The notes under the pieces: generated by a model
Seen by the model: only the letters and a program-made list of their open reading frames with translations
Databases searched by the model: none
Told to the model about the DNA's origin: nothing
Translations under genes and position numbers: made by a program
NCBI RefSeq assembly: GCF_025602895.1
Contig: NW_026516245.1
Location: 136,501 to 200,500 of the forward strand
DNA length: 64,000 bases
Reading direction: 5' to 3'
Origin: Polychytrium aggregatum
Lineage: Eukaryota > Chytridiomycota > Chytridiomycetes > Polychytriales
Part shown: positions 1-10,774 of the stretch, piece after piece
How the letters are laid out: each line of letters opens with the position of its first letter
Numbering within the stretch: the stretch's first letter is position 1

Positions 1-1035
1 CTCAAGGAACAAGGTGATGACGGCATCAACAACCAGGATCGACTCTGGCGCAGTTGCTTCAAGCTGCGTAGTTCCCTCTTCCAAGAGCGGGTCAGGGACA
101 AGAAGCTGTTCAACTACGAGATCAGCACCGATGGCATTGGATGCACCATCGGTCTCGTCAAGTTTGTGCGTCGAACCGATCACACCGAGACCATCGAGCC
201 TCCTCCGACTGCCGAGCAGCGTATCCAGGCCCACATTGGCGACCCAGACCCCAACCGCACCACTTGGATTGGCATCGATCCTGGAGTCGGCTCCATCTTC
301 ACGGCGGTCATCCAAGCACCGGGCCACCAAGACGAGGTGGTCTCGTTCTCCAATGGCCACTACCAGCACATGTGTGGCCATACGTCCAACACAAGGTGGC
401 ACAACACCATGAAGTATCGACTCGACATCGAGACCTGGATGTCGACCACTCCCTCGCCCAAGGTGTCGTCCTCGGAGGCTTTCAAGGTCCATCTCACCCA
501 TGTCCTGCGACCGGAGCTGCGAGTGCAGCTCGACTTCCACCTTGGCAAGAAGGCCCGTCACCATCGATTCACAGGCCGCAGGAGACGCCAAGTGGCCGTC
601 GACAGGATGTGCAAGGCCGTCCTGAAGCACGCCCCGATACGGACCGATGTGGTGATCGCCTTTGGCAATGCGTCATGGCGGCAGGGCAAGGGCTATGCAT
701 CCAGCCCGAGGAGGCAGCGGTTTGCTCAGTACTTTGAGCAATTCGAGCACCACCGACGCCGTCCCAATCACCCTCATGGAAGCGTCAAGGTAGTCTCGAC
801 GAACGAGTTCAACACCTCGCAAGTGTGCTCCAAGTGCCTGGAGCCAGTTCGGTTGGAAGGACTCGATGCGCCCAGTGTTGCGAATTCCCACTTTGTCAGG
901 AGCTGCAAGAATCCCAGCTGCCGGACAGTGTGGAATCGCGACGTCAATGCGGCGCGCAACATGATCACAGTATGCAGGTCGATTGTGGAGATCGGAGAGC
1001 GACCGGTGGTCTTCACTCGGAGGCTGCCAAAGTGA
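1..1035 (+). CDS. Fanzor (TnpB-like RNA-guided nuclease), C-terminal 344 residues, open at the 5' edge
   Basis: Frame 1 is open from base 1 to a TGA at 1033-1035, so the start lies outside the window. The product matches residues 447-790 of the full-length copy with only scattered substitutions. It contains the RuvC-I block with Asp in GIDPGVGSIFTA, the conserved FGNASW block, a C-terminal zinc ribbon (CSKC then CKNPSC) and the RuvC-III Asp in NRDVNAARN. No frameshift or stop appears in the visible part, so this copy could still encode an active nuclease. In the known Fanzor/TnpB family these proteins cut DNA at sites chosen by an RNA transcribed from the element's end. Activity here is inferred from motifs only. 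A methionine at 166 is in frame, but the homology extends upstream of it. Confidence 0.85.
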   Translation, partial: LKEQGDDGINNQDRLWRSCFKLRSSLFQERVRDKKLFNYEISTDGIGCTIGLVKFVRRTDHTETIEPPPTAEQRIQAHIGDPDPNRTTWIGIDPGVGSIFTAVIQAPGHQDEVVSFSNGHYQHMCGHTSNTRWHNTMKYRLDIETWMSTTPSPKVSSSEAFKVHLTHVLRPELRVQLDFHLGKKARHHRFTGRRRRQVAVDRMCKAVLKHAPIRTDVVIAFGNASWRQGKGYASSPRRQRFAQYFEQFEHHRRRPNHPHGSVKVVSTNEFNTSQVCSKCLEPVRLEGLDAPSVANSHFVRSCKNPSCRTVWNRDVNAARNMITVCRSIVEIGERPVVFTRRLPK

Positions 1036-1132
1036 TCTGTTTTATTTCTTGTGGCTTTGCTTGACGCATGCCATCACATACTACATGTTCATGGAAACGG
1101 CTATATTGTCCCGTTTTTTTCTGAATAAAGTG
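1036..1132 (+). ncRNA. Candidate omega-RNA scaffold / 3' tail of the Fanzor element
   Basis: These 97 bases run from the Fanzor stop to the element terminus. They match the corresponding tail of the full copy (13572-13669) except for a patch of about five bases, and their distal part recurs in two short derivatives. In Fanzor and TnpB systems the guide-RNA scaffold is encoded at this place, next to or overlapping the 3' end of the gene. If that holds here, the guide would be read from the flank starting at 1133. The terminus also holds AATAAA, a likely polyadenylation signal. Assignment as RNA is inference. Confidence 0.4.
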
Positions 1133-1184
1133 TACACATGAGCAAGAGACACTCCAAAACCTCCACCATTGTGTGTTTGAATGA

Positions 1185-1290
1185 TGTGTGGCGAATGATC
1201 ATGGCCAGCGCTCATTGGTTTTGGATGGATGACAATAATCGATCGATGCTCAAAACCCGAGGCGTCCGTGTATTATTGAATCGCATGCAT
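1185..1290 (+). mobile_element. Diverged transposase-side end of the same transposon family (relic)
   Basis: The sequence from GTGTGGCGAATGATCATGG onward aligns by eye with the transposase-side end of the complete element (about 16938-17042). Shared blocks include GGCGAATG-TCATGGCCAGCG, an AT-rich stretch with CGAT, TCAAAACCCG and a terminal ATTGAATCGCATG. It lies only about 50 bp beyond the terminus of the copy at 1-1132 and has many substitutions. It is probably the remnant of an older, separate insertion. Confidence 0.6.
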
Positions 1291-1647
1291 TCCAGACGAC
1301 GGATCCTTCAGGACAGTGCACCACTGCCTCCACCAGCGCTTCCTCCACTCAGTCGGACAGCGAATCGGCACCATCGCCATGTACAGTCGCGAGATAGGCG
1401 CAGCGAGGAGCTCGCTTCCGACTGTGCGGGTTCAGCGTCATCAAGGTCGACCGTGCTCGCGACCAGGGCTATCGGCAGAGCCCTGAGGCAGTGGAAATCC
1501 GACGCCGCGGCGACGGTTGCTCGGATATTCAAATCTGCGGCCATCTCAGGACGAGCGATGCAGTGTCGAGATGTGGACCGATCGGGTATCTTGTCGACAA
1601 AGCCTGCCACACAGGAAAGTTGAAGGGCAGATCCTCGGTGCCCGAGA
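1291..1647. other. Intergenic, 3' flank of the dsRNA-binding protein gene
   Basis: No gene, repeat or RNA is recognised. Open frames here are short and lack family features. The segment lies downstream of the minus-strand stop at 1648. Confidence 0.5.
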
Positions 1648-4600
1648 CTACTGTGAATCGGGATGCCTCTTGTGGGGATTGCTGGGGTGATGATATGGCT
1701 GCAGTGCCGGTCGCTGGAACGGATAGTAGGGCATTGGCGGCTGCATCGGATAGGTGGGATGCGCGAGCGGGTTTACCACGGGTGACAGGCCTTGGGTTGG
1801 AGGCAGTGGGCGCAAAGCCGGTCGCGGAGGGACTCCGGCATGGCCGACAAACCGGTCTATTGAAAACGGAGCCGGTGCTGGTCGTTGCGGCAACGAGGCG
1901 GGTGCGGCCGTCGTCGAGGGAAAACGGGGTGGTGCTGTTCCTGAATGGCTTGCTGATGCTGAGGTCCACAGGGCATTTGTCCTGGGGCGCTTGTGTGGTC
2001 TGTTCCTATCGCCACGAGCGTCATCGCGCTTGGGTTCCGGAGCCCGCTGTGCCGGCCCGGGGATTTCGTACTCGGTGCCGACCAGATCAACGAGCGCACG
2101 CTGGGTCGCATGATTCTTGGCATCTTGCTTGCGCACAAAGTCGGTGTCGCTTCGATACTCCCTCTCGCCGATGCGGAGGATGCAGCCAAAGGAATTGAGA
2201 CGACGACTGTGGAGAAACTCAAAGTTGGCAATGTAGTTGTGGGCCCGAATGTATTCTTGCAGATATCCTCCGATAGGTTTCTGAGCCATCGGGGTGTGCT
2301 TCGCCTCAAGGCCAAGGCTCTTACACGCCACCTGAGCGAGGACGATCGGCAGCAAAACAACGATGAGCGTTAGCGTGGGTCCAGCAATGTGCCAGCAAGA
2401 CTCCGCACGGAGACCGTGTGAATGCACAGATCCGCCAAGGGCGCTGCCAAACAGCACACGATGCGGATGCATCTGACATGGCCGTGATATCTCTGCATGC
2501 GCACACACAAGAAACGCCATGGCACGATCGAGCCGATGATCTCGCATGGGCTACGTCCAGCAAAATAAGGCATCTCAGTACCTTTGCGGCACTCTCTCGG
2601 GCCAACTTGTTGGTTTGGAGGGCTCCGATCGAATGAAAGACATCGCGATTGACAGTGAGCGTGCACTTGAAGCCCTGCAGTCGGGAGCCAGAGCACTGAA
2701 ACGAAGGAGTAGCTGTCTTCTCGGACTTGGGTAGCTGGCGCCACCACGACATGACCGTCTCGATGTAATTGGTTTGCACCGTGACGCCCTCGGCCAGAAT
2801 CTTGGACTTGTCGACATCATGCGTTGAAGAGAGGCTCGAGCCGGGGTGTCCAGGTGGATCGTATGTCGGCTCCACGATCTCGCCGTACTCAAGATCGTCC
2901 TTGAAGAAATCCTCGAGAGTGCCCCGGAGGTTTCGGGTGCGCTTGGCGGCTTCGAAAAAGACCTGCATGAACTGGCAGGCCAGCCGCGATGCATCCTCCT
3001 CGGCCTCGATGACGGTCTCGAAGGCACGCGCATTCTCGATATGTTGGTCGATCACAACGATGCTGCAGCGATATAGCGTGCGCGGCACAGCGGACCACGA
3101 CAGCAACGAGGAATCGGAGGGGACGAGCTCGTAGCGCGGGGGGTCTTCGTTTGGATAATGGACCGACATGAACTCGAGAAGCTTTGTTTTGAATGACGAT
3201 GATGCTTCGTGGGTTGCGTGTTTCTCCAAGGATGAATGGGAAACGGAGTCGACATTGGTTGGCCTGATGGTCATGCTGACATCGACATCGGCACCGGCAT
3301 CGACATCGGCATCAGCATTAGCATCAGCATCGTCATCGTCATCGGCATTCGTGTCCCTCGTGTCCAGCATCTTGTCGATGCCGTCCGAGTCTTTGCCGGC
3401 ATAGAGACTGTCTGTATCAATCGACGCCCCCTCCCACACATCCGAGTCGGCAAGTGGAGGCGAGCCGGGACTCTCGTCCTTTGGATGACTGGAGAACGCC
3501 ACTGACGGGCCCGATACAGGAGTGGGATCTCTGTGGAGATCGATTACAGCTAGCGCAGATGTGGTCCCTGGATAATGTTCTGCGGTGGTCGATTGCGCTG
3601 CAGTGTCGAGTGGATCCGGCGCACCTGATCGATGCCATGACTCGGATCCGCCGATCGGATGCTCGGTACCTAGAGCATCATGAAGAGTCGGATCTCCAGG
3701 AGAATGGGTCGGCAGATTCGATAGAGGATGTGCATCCTCGCCCGAGACGGTGGTTGAGGCAGCAGTTGAGGCAGCGGTTGAGACAGCGGTTGAGACTGTG
3801 GCCGTCGCTGCAATTCCGCTGTGCTGATCTGGCGAAACCATGCGGCTGTTCCGCAGATCCAGGGTCGAGTGGACAAGATGAAGCAGATGTTGGAGACAGG
3901 CTCTTGATCCAAAGCGATATCGGCGGACCCGATCCCAGCTCTCGGCGAATATCAGGGCTCTGTGGACGACCAATCGATTGACCAGGAACGCCCAGAGATT
4001 CGACGCATCATCGAGCCCGGATGCCGATGCCAGGCGTGTGCAGAGACTGACGATATCGAGTCCGTCGAGGTTGAGGGCATCCGTGGGGTTGGCTTCGAAC
4101 AGCCCCAGAGCAAACTGACAAACCAGGATGGTATATCGATCGAGGTCGGTAGACTCGTCTGGCCGCAGTGCCTGCGTTTCAAAGTGGGCAGGGAGATTCT
4201 GCCAGGGACTCGGTGGTAGGCAGTCTGGCTCGACAATCGATATCGAACGAGAGTGGCTACTGGAGGCGACCTGGTACTGCAGCGTCTTTTGGAAGTCTGG
4301 AGAGCTCTGGGAGAGCAACACGACAAAGGACACCGAAGCCGGGGCGATGAGGTTGAGAGCCGAGATATGGATCGTCATCAGCTGCGGATGAGGGAGGTAA
4401 TTGAGTCAAACGAGGCAGACGAGGATGTAGCCGATGCAGTCGACAGCGAACAATCTGGCGAGTGGGCGATTGGGATTAGAGGCGAGTTAGCCTCAGGTCG
4501 ATACTTGCCTGCTCGGCGGATTGGGTGGCATCGGTGGTGAGGAGAAGAATCGTGGGCGAGTCTTTGAGGGAGGGGGGCGTCCGCTTCAGCGAGGCCGAGG

Positions 4601-4805
4601 CAGCAATGCAGTGGTCCAGCGGGACCAGTGGATGGGACTCGGGCGATGCGTAGACGAGAAGGACGATATGGGGAGGGACAAAGCAGGAGCAGGCGAGGAA
4701 GGCAAGAGCCGCTGGAGCCGACTCGGACGGGATGAAGTAGAGACACCGGATAGTGGACGCATCGGGGCGGGCGAAGAGGCCAAAGACCTGGTGATGGAGG
4801 GCCAT
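1648..4805 (-). CDS. Protein with three dsRNA-binding-like domains (three exons)
   Basis: The proposed exons are 4805-4509, 4381-2582 and 2331-1648, giving 926 residues. Intron 1 (4508-4382) is of GC-AG type with donor GCAAGT. Intron 2 (2581-2332) is GT-AG and splits a dsRBD helix, so splicing joins ESAAK to VACKSLG, the classic alanine-rich end of that fold. A second dsRBD follows (about 2270-2110, ending in KNHATQRALVDLVG). A weaker one precedes them (about 3180-2950, ending in ASRLACQFMQVFF). Between residues 230 and 460 is a long acidic, Ser/Asp-rich linker, and the C-terminus is Pro-rich and basic. The fold binds duplex RNA; the cellular role is unknown. The first exon (MALHHQVFGLF...) is less certain, and a fallback start is 4378. 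Confidence 0.65.
3290..3345 (-). repeat. Degenerate hexamer repeat in coding sequence (acidic Asp/Ala tract)
   Basis: An imperfect GACATCGGCATC-like repeat encodes a run rich in Asp, Ala and Asn inside the dsRNA-binding protein. It appears to be a microsatellite expansion kept in frame within a disordered linker. Confidence 0.6.
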
Positions 4806-4834
4806 CGGCGGCTGGGGAGGATGGGCTGGAGAAG

Positions 4835-4918
4835 ATGACGGAAGGGAGATGACGGGAGGGAGAAGATGATGGGAGGGAGAAGATGATGGAAGGGAGAAGA
4901 TGATGGGAGGGAGAGGGA
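4835..4918. repeat. Purine-rich tandem repeat upstream of the dsRNA-binding protein gene
   Basis: About five imperfect copies of a 17-base unit resembling GGGAGGGAGAAGATGAT lie just 5' of the proposed ATG of the minus-strand gene. On the coding strand this is a pyrimidine tract, common near fungal transcription starts. Confidence 0.7.
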
Positions 4919-5017
4919 GCCAAAGATCGCGGTTGGCGGATGGGCTGCCATGAGATCAACCCCGGGACCTTCACTTTCAAGAGATGCATCCGGAGATACG
5001 TCCCGAGACATGCGATA

Positions 5018-5201
5018 CGCTTTTATTCAGAAAAGAAACCGGGACACCACAGCCGCTTCCATGAACATGCAGTATGTGGTGGCATGCGTCCAACTGAACC
5101 ATAAGAACGCAGAATGGTCACGGCCATGCACGATATTTTGAGGCAACAGAACATTCGGTCAATGACCAAAAAGCCAGGGTGTCCTGTTTCATTCTGTCTG
5201 T
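5018..5201. mobile_element. Short non-autonomous derivative (MITE) of the Fanzor transposon
   Basis: The left end, starting after TA at 5016-5017, reads CGCTTTTATTCAGAAAAG then ACCGGGACAC, matching the Fanzor-side terminus. Bases 5030-5100 match the Fanzor 3' tail (GCCGCTTCCATGAACATGCA). From about 5105 the sequence matches the transposase-side end (GAATGGTCACGGCCATGC, then GGTGTCCTGTTTCATT). All coding sequence between the ends is missing, leaving about 184 bp. The Fanzor-side subterminal bases TGCGTCCAACTGA are shared with the derivative at 33399-33744 but not with the full element, so the two derivatives form their own subfamily. Confidence 0.8.
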
Positions 5202-5670
5202 CAATGAACGATCGAGACATCCGATTTACACGATGCAGTTTAATGCGATTCAGCTCAATGCAATCGCTTCTATCGTCGCCTGGAATGCACATCCGCTCGC
5301 AGCGACCGCATCCCTTGCACCCCGGCACAGACCCTGCGCTGGCCCTCACAGACCCCTCCTCCCGCAGAGGACTCCTCCCGCTGCTCCCGTCGCTTCTCTC
5401 CCGCCGTTGCCGCCATTTCTCGGGCATGCATCGGAGCATCTCAGCCGGCGGCAGAAGCGCTCCCCGGGGACGGCCAGCACCCACCGCTGCAGACCTTCTT
5501 CCCGCTCGTCGCCGCTGCTGCAGGCGCTGGACTTTCCTGGGCTGCTCTGGACTGCTCCGCGATCCAACTCTTTCCCGGCGGGACAAGTAACTGCCTCTGA
5601 TCAGCTCCATCAGCTCCATCAGCTCCACTTGCTCCATCAGCTCCACTTGCTCCATCCGCCCTCAGTGATC

Positions 5671-7807
5671 ATGTCGCCAGACTGCAACTCGGACGATGAG
5701 GGCCAGGCTCCTCGCTCCGTCTCCAACCCGCCGCCGTCCCTCGACTACTGCCTGGTGCCTGCCATAGCCAAGGCATGCACAAAGCGCATTCAAGAACACA
5801 TCGACGACACCGTCCGCCTGGACCCAGCCTCGCTCTGCGTGGACTTGGACTACCCTACCGAAAAGGTCAGTTTGGCTCTCGCATTGGCGTTTGCACTTGC
5901 AGATTGGGGCTCGCACTTGCATATTGGGGCTCGCACGGACATTTGCTTCATGTCTGCACGTCGCCCTGCAGCATGGCATGGCCTCGCTCTCTTCGGGCTG
6001 CTGGATGCACTTTCCTTGCGCTTTCTCTTCCCGAACCTCCAACAACCCCTGGCATATCCCCACCCTCAAACGGCCCCAAAGGCTTCTCTCGCACCAATCA
6101 TGCACTCGTTCTGGCCGGTTGCATCTGGCCCATCCTCAACTTTCCTCATACCGTTATAATATCGCCCAGCACCCAAAAGGAAGATGCAAGACCTGGGGCC
6201 GCTTTGGAGCCAGCCGGAGTGCCGTGTCCCCCGCGAATCCCCGCCCCAGCCGAAGGACATGCAGCCCGGATTCCCAGGCTCTCTTCGACCGGCCGGACCC
6301 CATTCCGTCGCCGCCGCCTTCGGCACCGGTCTGCTGCTGGATGGAGCCGTCGGCCTCCGCCCCTGGCTGCAGCCCTTTCGACCTGGCCTCGCCGTCGGAG
6401 GCGTCGTCCTGTCAGCTCCGGGCGACGCCGGCCATGGATCCGTCTCATGGCCTCCGGCACGACTCGGAGGATCTTCCCCGGGCCCAGCCCTCTCGGATTG
6501 CTTCGTTCCCGGCCGAGCTGCTGATGCAAATCTTCCAGCAGTTTGTGCCGCACTACCACGAGTACCACACCTTGATCTCGAGAGAGTCGACGGTACTGTC
6601 GCTCTACCACTGCACGCTGGTGAGCCGCCGCTGGCACTCTGTCGCCCAGGAGGTGCTCTGGAAGTGTCCACGGGTCTATACCCTCGGCCAACTCGAAGCC
6701 CTGGCCGACTTTTGCAGCACGGACAGACCCGATACCTTGGGCCGTTGTCGTTCGCTGCGACCCGAGCCCACTACTGCCGAGAACTACCACCTCGTTCGCA
6801 GCTTCACGCTCACGGCCACCCTTTCGGAACAGCATCGCAATCACCACTCGCTTTCAAAGATCATCCCACGGTTCCTGATGCATCCCAATATCCACCTCAC
6901 GGTCTTGGACGTCAGCTTCCTGCGGGGCCTGTCCAACTACGCCTTGATGAAGTGCTGCCCGTATCTGCGCTCCGTCGTGGCCCTCAACCTGGCCGGAGGC
7001 AACCGGAGCGCAATCTGCATCACCAAGTGCATCTCGAGCATGCCGAAGCTCACCCGACTCTCGGTCGCCTGGAACGCCAACGTCGACGACATGGTTCTTT
7101 ACGAGATTGGAGAAAAGTGTCTCGGGCTGGAGTGGATCGATCTGAGCGGATGCGTCAAGATCGGCGACTCGGGACTCTTTGGGCTGGCCCGGCTCAACAA
7201 CTGGACCGAAGGCGCCCGCGGCCTAAGATTTGTGGATCTGTCCTTTTGCTCCAACATCACCTATGTCGGTGTCTTGGAGCTGGTGGAGCGCTGCGTCGGC
7301 ACCCTCGATGTCCTGAATGTCATTGGCTGTGGTGACGTGGGCCTGGGAAAGTATGCAACCGATCCCCTTCCGGCTCCCGCACAAGCCCAACCCGGCTCAT
7401 ATGTCGCCCCGTCCAAGACTCAGTCCCTATCCAAGCAGGATCCGCACGAGTCCTTGCTCGACCAGGACAGCGGATCCGGCAAAAGCCGGCCTGTCTCTGG
7501 CATGCCATCGTCCCCGAGCCCAAGCACAGATCCCAATGCGACGGGAGCATCCGGACAGCCACAGGAGCCCGGTTCTGCCACCAGAAGCCTCGCTGGCCAC
7601 AAAAGCTGCTCCGCTCCTGCAGCCTCGGCAGACCGAAACAGCCCGGCAGACCGAAATGGCCCGGCTGGAGGCGGCCCATCGCTGGGCGATCAGAGCGCGG
7701 AGCACTCCAACCCCCCGCGGACAGCAGCCGGACCTGGCCCCGAGGAGATAGAAGGCGAGGATTGGCGGCGGGTCATTGTGAACCTGCCCGGGTTCGTCCC
7801 GTTCTAA
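5671..7807 (+). CDS. F-box / leucine-rich-repeat protein (5' end uncertain)
   Basis: An F-box lies at about 6495-6690 (PAELLMQIFQQF ... VSRRWHSVAQEVLW). It is followed by LRR-type repeats at about 6780-7330 (LKHCPYL-like units, LVELDLSGC-like EWIDLSGCVKIGDSGLF and RFVDLSFCSNITYVG). A Ser/Pro/Gln-rich tail runs to the TAA at 7805-7807. Such proteins usually bind Skp1 through the F-box and present substrates to an SCF ubiquitin ligase through the LRRs. The 3' exon is open from about 5890. The first ATG inside it is 6434, which would give a 457-residue protein. An upstream exon 5671-5865 ends at a good GTCAGT donor in compatible phase and can join at 6170 or nearby. That exon could instead belong to a separate small gene. 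Confidence 0.6.
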
Positions 7808-8102
7808 GCGAAGGATGGTTGAGCAGAGAGCCATACGACCTCCCTCTCTCCCCACCCACACCCGTCTGCCTGTTGGGAGGACACTTGAATAGACTTGTGG
7901 CTACTTCTTCCTCTGTGACTACTTCTTCTTCTGCGGCTGCTTGCCCCTCTGCCTGAGCATTGATATCGGTCCACAGTCCGTCGTGCCTCGTCGTGCCTGT
8001 TGCGTTGCCGGCGGCTCCGTATCGGCTGCCCGAGTCATCCGAGTCACCAGACATGACGCCGTCACGTGCGCCGGCTATCGCCCGCTTGTGGCCTTGGGAA
8101 AA
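7808..8102. other. Intergenic between the F-box gene and BCKDK
   Basis: This short GC-rich spacer on the same strand as both neighbours is presumably the 3' UTR of one gene and the promoter of the other. No motif stands out. Confidence 0.5.
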
Positions 8103-10774
8103 ATGGCTCCTTGGCTCCGAGCCGACTGGCTTCTGTTGAGCCAAGCGCCGTCGCCCTCTCTCCTCCCTCCTCCGGCATCCAAGCGCACGAACGTCCCGGA
8201 GCGGCCTCCCCTCGTCGATTCCTCCCTCTCTGCCGCGATGAACAGCCTGCCAAAGGCCCTCCGGACCTTCTCCTCCGAGTCGGCGGCCTGGCACGTCGGT
8301 AAAAAGATCGGCCTCGTCGGCAAAGAGCCGACCACACCCGTCACTCTGCAACATCTGATCAAGCTCGGCCAGGCAAAGGACAAGCTCGCCTCCGCGCAGT
8401 TTCTGTATGAGGAGCTGCCCAGGCGTCTGGCCCGTCGGGTCATGGGTGCGTTCTGGATCCGCATTTGGGAGTTGCGTCAGGATCGGAATCGAGGATGGGT
8501 GGGAGGGAAACGAGGATCGAGAATTGGGATCACGATGAGACTCAGGATCGGTATCAAGGATCAGGATAAGGACTGGGCTGTCTCTGGACTCTCTGTTCGT
8601 GCACCTGTCGCAATTGCCCATGCTTGGGCGGCACTGCACAGCATCCACAGCGGCGAATTGGGGAGGAGGAGGAGCATTTTTCTCGCTTGACAGAGCCAAA
8701 CAGACTCGTGCATGGAGTTTGGGCCGCCGGCTCTGCCGACATCCCTCCTCCTCCACCTTCTCACCATGACCTCTTGGCCTTCCCCCCTTTCATCAACAGC
8801 GATCCAGAAACTGCCATTCATCGTCGGCGTGAATCCCTACATCAAGAGCATCTACAACCTCTATAGTCACTCGTTCGAGACCCTGCAAAAGATTCCCAAG
8901 CCCGTCGATGAGCCCACTCTGAACGTGTACTCGGAGCAGCTGCGAGAGCTTGTGGATTCGCATCAGGACGTCATCCCGAACCTCGCCAAAGGTACCGTTC
9001 GTGAAAGCGCGAGAGAAGGAGGAAGAAACGACGAGATACACCTGCGAGGCTTTGGGTTGCCGTCGGGCTGGATCTTGGAGCACTGTCGGAGAGGAGGCTC
9101 TGGATTGCAGGCACGCACACGCCAAGCAAGATCACCTCCGATCTGCCGAATGCGATGCAGTTTCTGCGAGGACACTGCAGCATCCCCTGTGCTTGGCAGT
9201 ACCAGAGTGCCCCCCCCCAGCGTCTCATGCGCAACCGTTCATTATGGGCTGATCCCCTGGGTACGTCACAGGTTTCTTGGAGTGCGGCAAGTACATGGAC
9301 AAGCAGAGCGTCACCGAATTCCTGGATGGCATGATCAAGGCTCGCATCGGCATTCGAGGTGGGTTTTCTGGAGACCACCCAGGCACTTGGCTGCAACTGC
9401 AGTGGCAGATTCTCACTGGTGACATGCTCGCTGGATGGGCTTGTTGGCTGGATGTGGTCGTTCGCTGGATGGGCTTGTTGGCAGAAAGGATTGCCACTCT
9501 TGCAACTCGACTGCCTCTGCTGTCTCTGCTGCCTCTGCTCCTCTGCTGCCTCTGCTGTCGCCCTCCCCGCACTCACATCATACATCATACTGTTTTACCA
9601 ATGTCGCTGCTTGGATGGTTGTCTTGCCTCGTATCGCCTCGCCTCGCCTCGCTGCTGATCGCAGTGCTTGCCGAGCACCACTTGGCCATGACCGAAACCC
9701 ACCATAACTGGGTCGGCGTCATCGACACAAAGCTGTCGCCATCGATCCTCATCCGCTCGGTGGCCCACCGGGTCTCCGACATTTGCGAGATCAACTACGG
9801 AACCGCACCCGAGGTCGAGCTCAAGGGACACACCTCCACGACTTTCAGCTACCTCCACGTTCATCTCGAGTACATTCTGATGGAGCTCCTCAAGAACTCG
9901 ATGAGGGCGACGGTTGAGCACTCCATGAAGCTCCGCCGTCGGGAGCAGCCGCCGGTCGAGATCACGATCTGCGAAGGCAAGGACGACATTCACATCCGCA
10001 TCCGCGACCAGGGCGGCGGCATCTCGTCGGAAGGTAACTCCATCGGCTGTCCTCTCGATGTACTGCTGGGGAGGGAGAACGGATGAAGGCGGTGTGAATC
10101 GGGACTTGGCCACAGATGCGTCCGCGGCCTCCTCCCTCTCGCGAGTGACACTAATGTCTGCTTTGCCGCGGCCGATATACCCATTAGATCTGCCCAAGGT
10201 GTTTGATTACAGTTTCACGACCGTTCCAAAGATCAACGAGGACGAAGGCATCTTTGAGACGCAGGCCAGACTCGCGATGCAGTCGGGCGTTGGCGGGCCC
10301 ATAGCCGGTAAGCGCCTGGTTGACTGGCGGGGTTGGCTGACTTGGCTTATTAATTGAGTGATTGGCTGGCTGACTGACTGACGCTGGATGTTCGATTTCT
10401 CACCCACTGTCTCTTGATGAACTCGAACCCCAATGGCCAGGCCTGGGCTTTGGTCTGCCCATGTCCAGGATCTATGGTGAGCATCCGCTGCATCTCGTCG
10501 CACCCGGCTGCATCTGGCATCATCGAATGGCAGCTAGCACTGCTTGCCGCTACATCGGGCCAAAACAACCACAAACGCTAACGCTCTGATTTTGTCCGTT
10601 GGACCTGCCCGCCTATCTCATCCATCTCCGCCGCGCATATCTGCCACGCGCCCTGCAGCCAAGTACTTTGGCGGATGCCTCGAGCTGATACCGGTCGCTG
10701 GCCATGGCTGCGATGTGTTTCTGACGCTGCCAAACATCAGCGGAGCCGCCAGCGCCCAGAATGTGAAAATCTAG
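8103..10774 (+). CDS. BCKDK: Branched-chain alpha-ketoacid dehydrogenase kinase (mitochondrial), seven exons
   Basis: Exons: 8103-8445, 8800-8991, 9272-9358, 9665-10033, 10188-10307, 10441-10476, 10659-10774. All phases agree, giving 420 residues. The N-terminal four-helix domain has YEELPRRLARR and LPFIVGVNP. The latter resembles the mammalian BCKDH kinase block more than the pyruvate dehydrogenase kinase one. The GHKL ATPase domain has the N box (ELLKNSMRATVE), the G1 box (DQGGGI) and the G2 box (GLGFGLPMSRIY). These kinases phosphorylate the E1-alpha subunit of the BCKDH complex in the mitochondrial matrix, limiting Val/Leu/Ile breakdown. A start at 8103 gives a longer leader; 8238 (MNSLPKALRTFSS) is an equally plausible start with a targeting-like N-terminus. 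A pyruvate dehydrogenase kinase is the main alternative. Confidence 0.88.

Larger units (their letters stand above)
1..1132 (+). mobile_element. Fanzor-bearing DNA transposon, 3' portion, cut by the window edge
   Basis: This is the Fanzor-side part of a second copy of the element at 13572-17042. It holds the last 344 codons of a Fanzor gene, a 97-bp non-coding tail and the terminal repeat. The terminus reads TCTGAATAAAGTG and is followed by TA at 1133-1134, as expected of a Tc1/mariner-type insertion. The transposase side would lie left of the window. Against the reverse complement of 13572-13669, the tail 1036-1132 differs only in a patch of a few bases. Confidence 0.85.
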
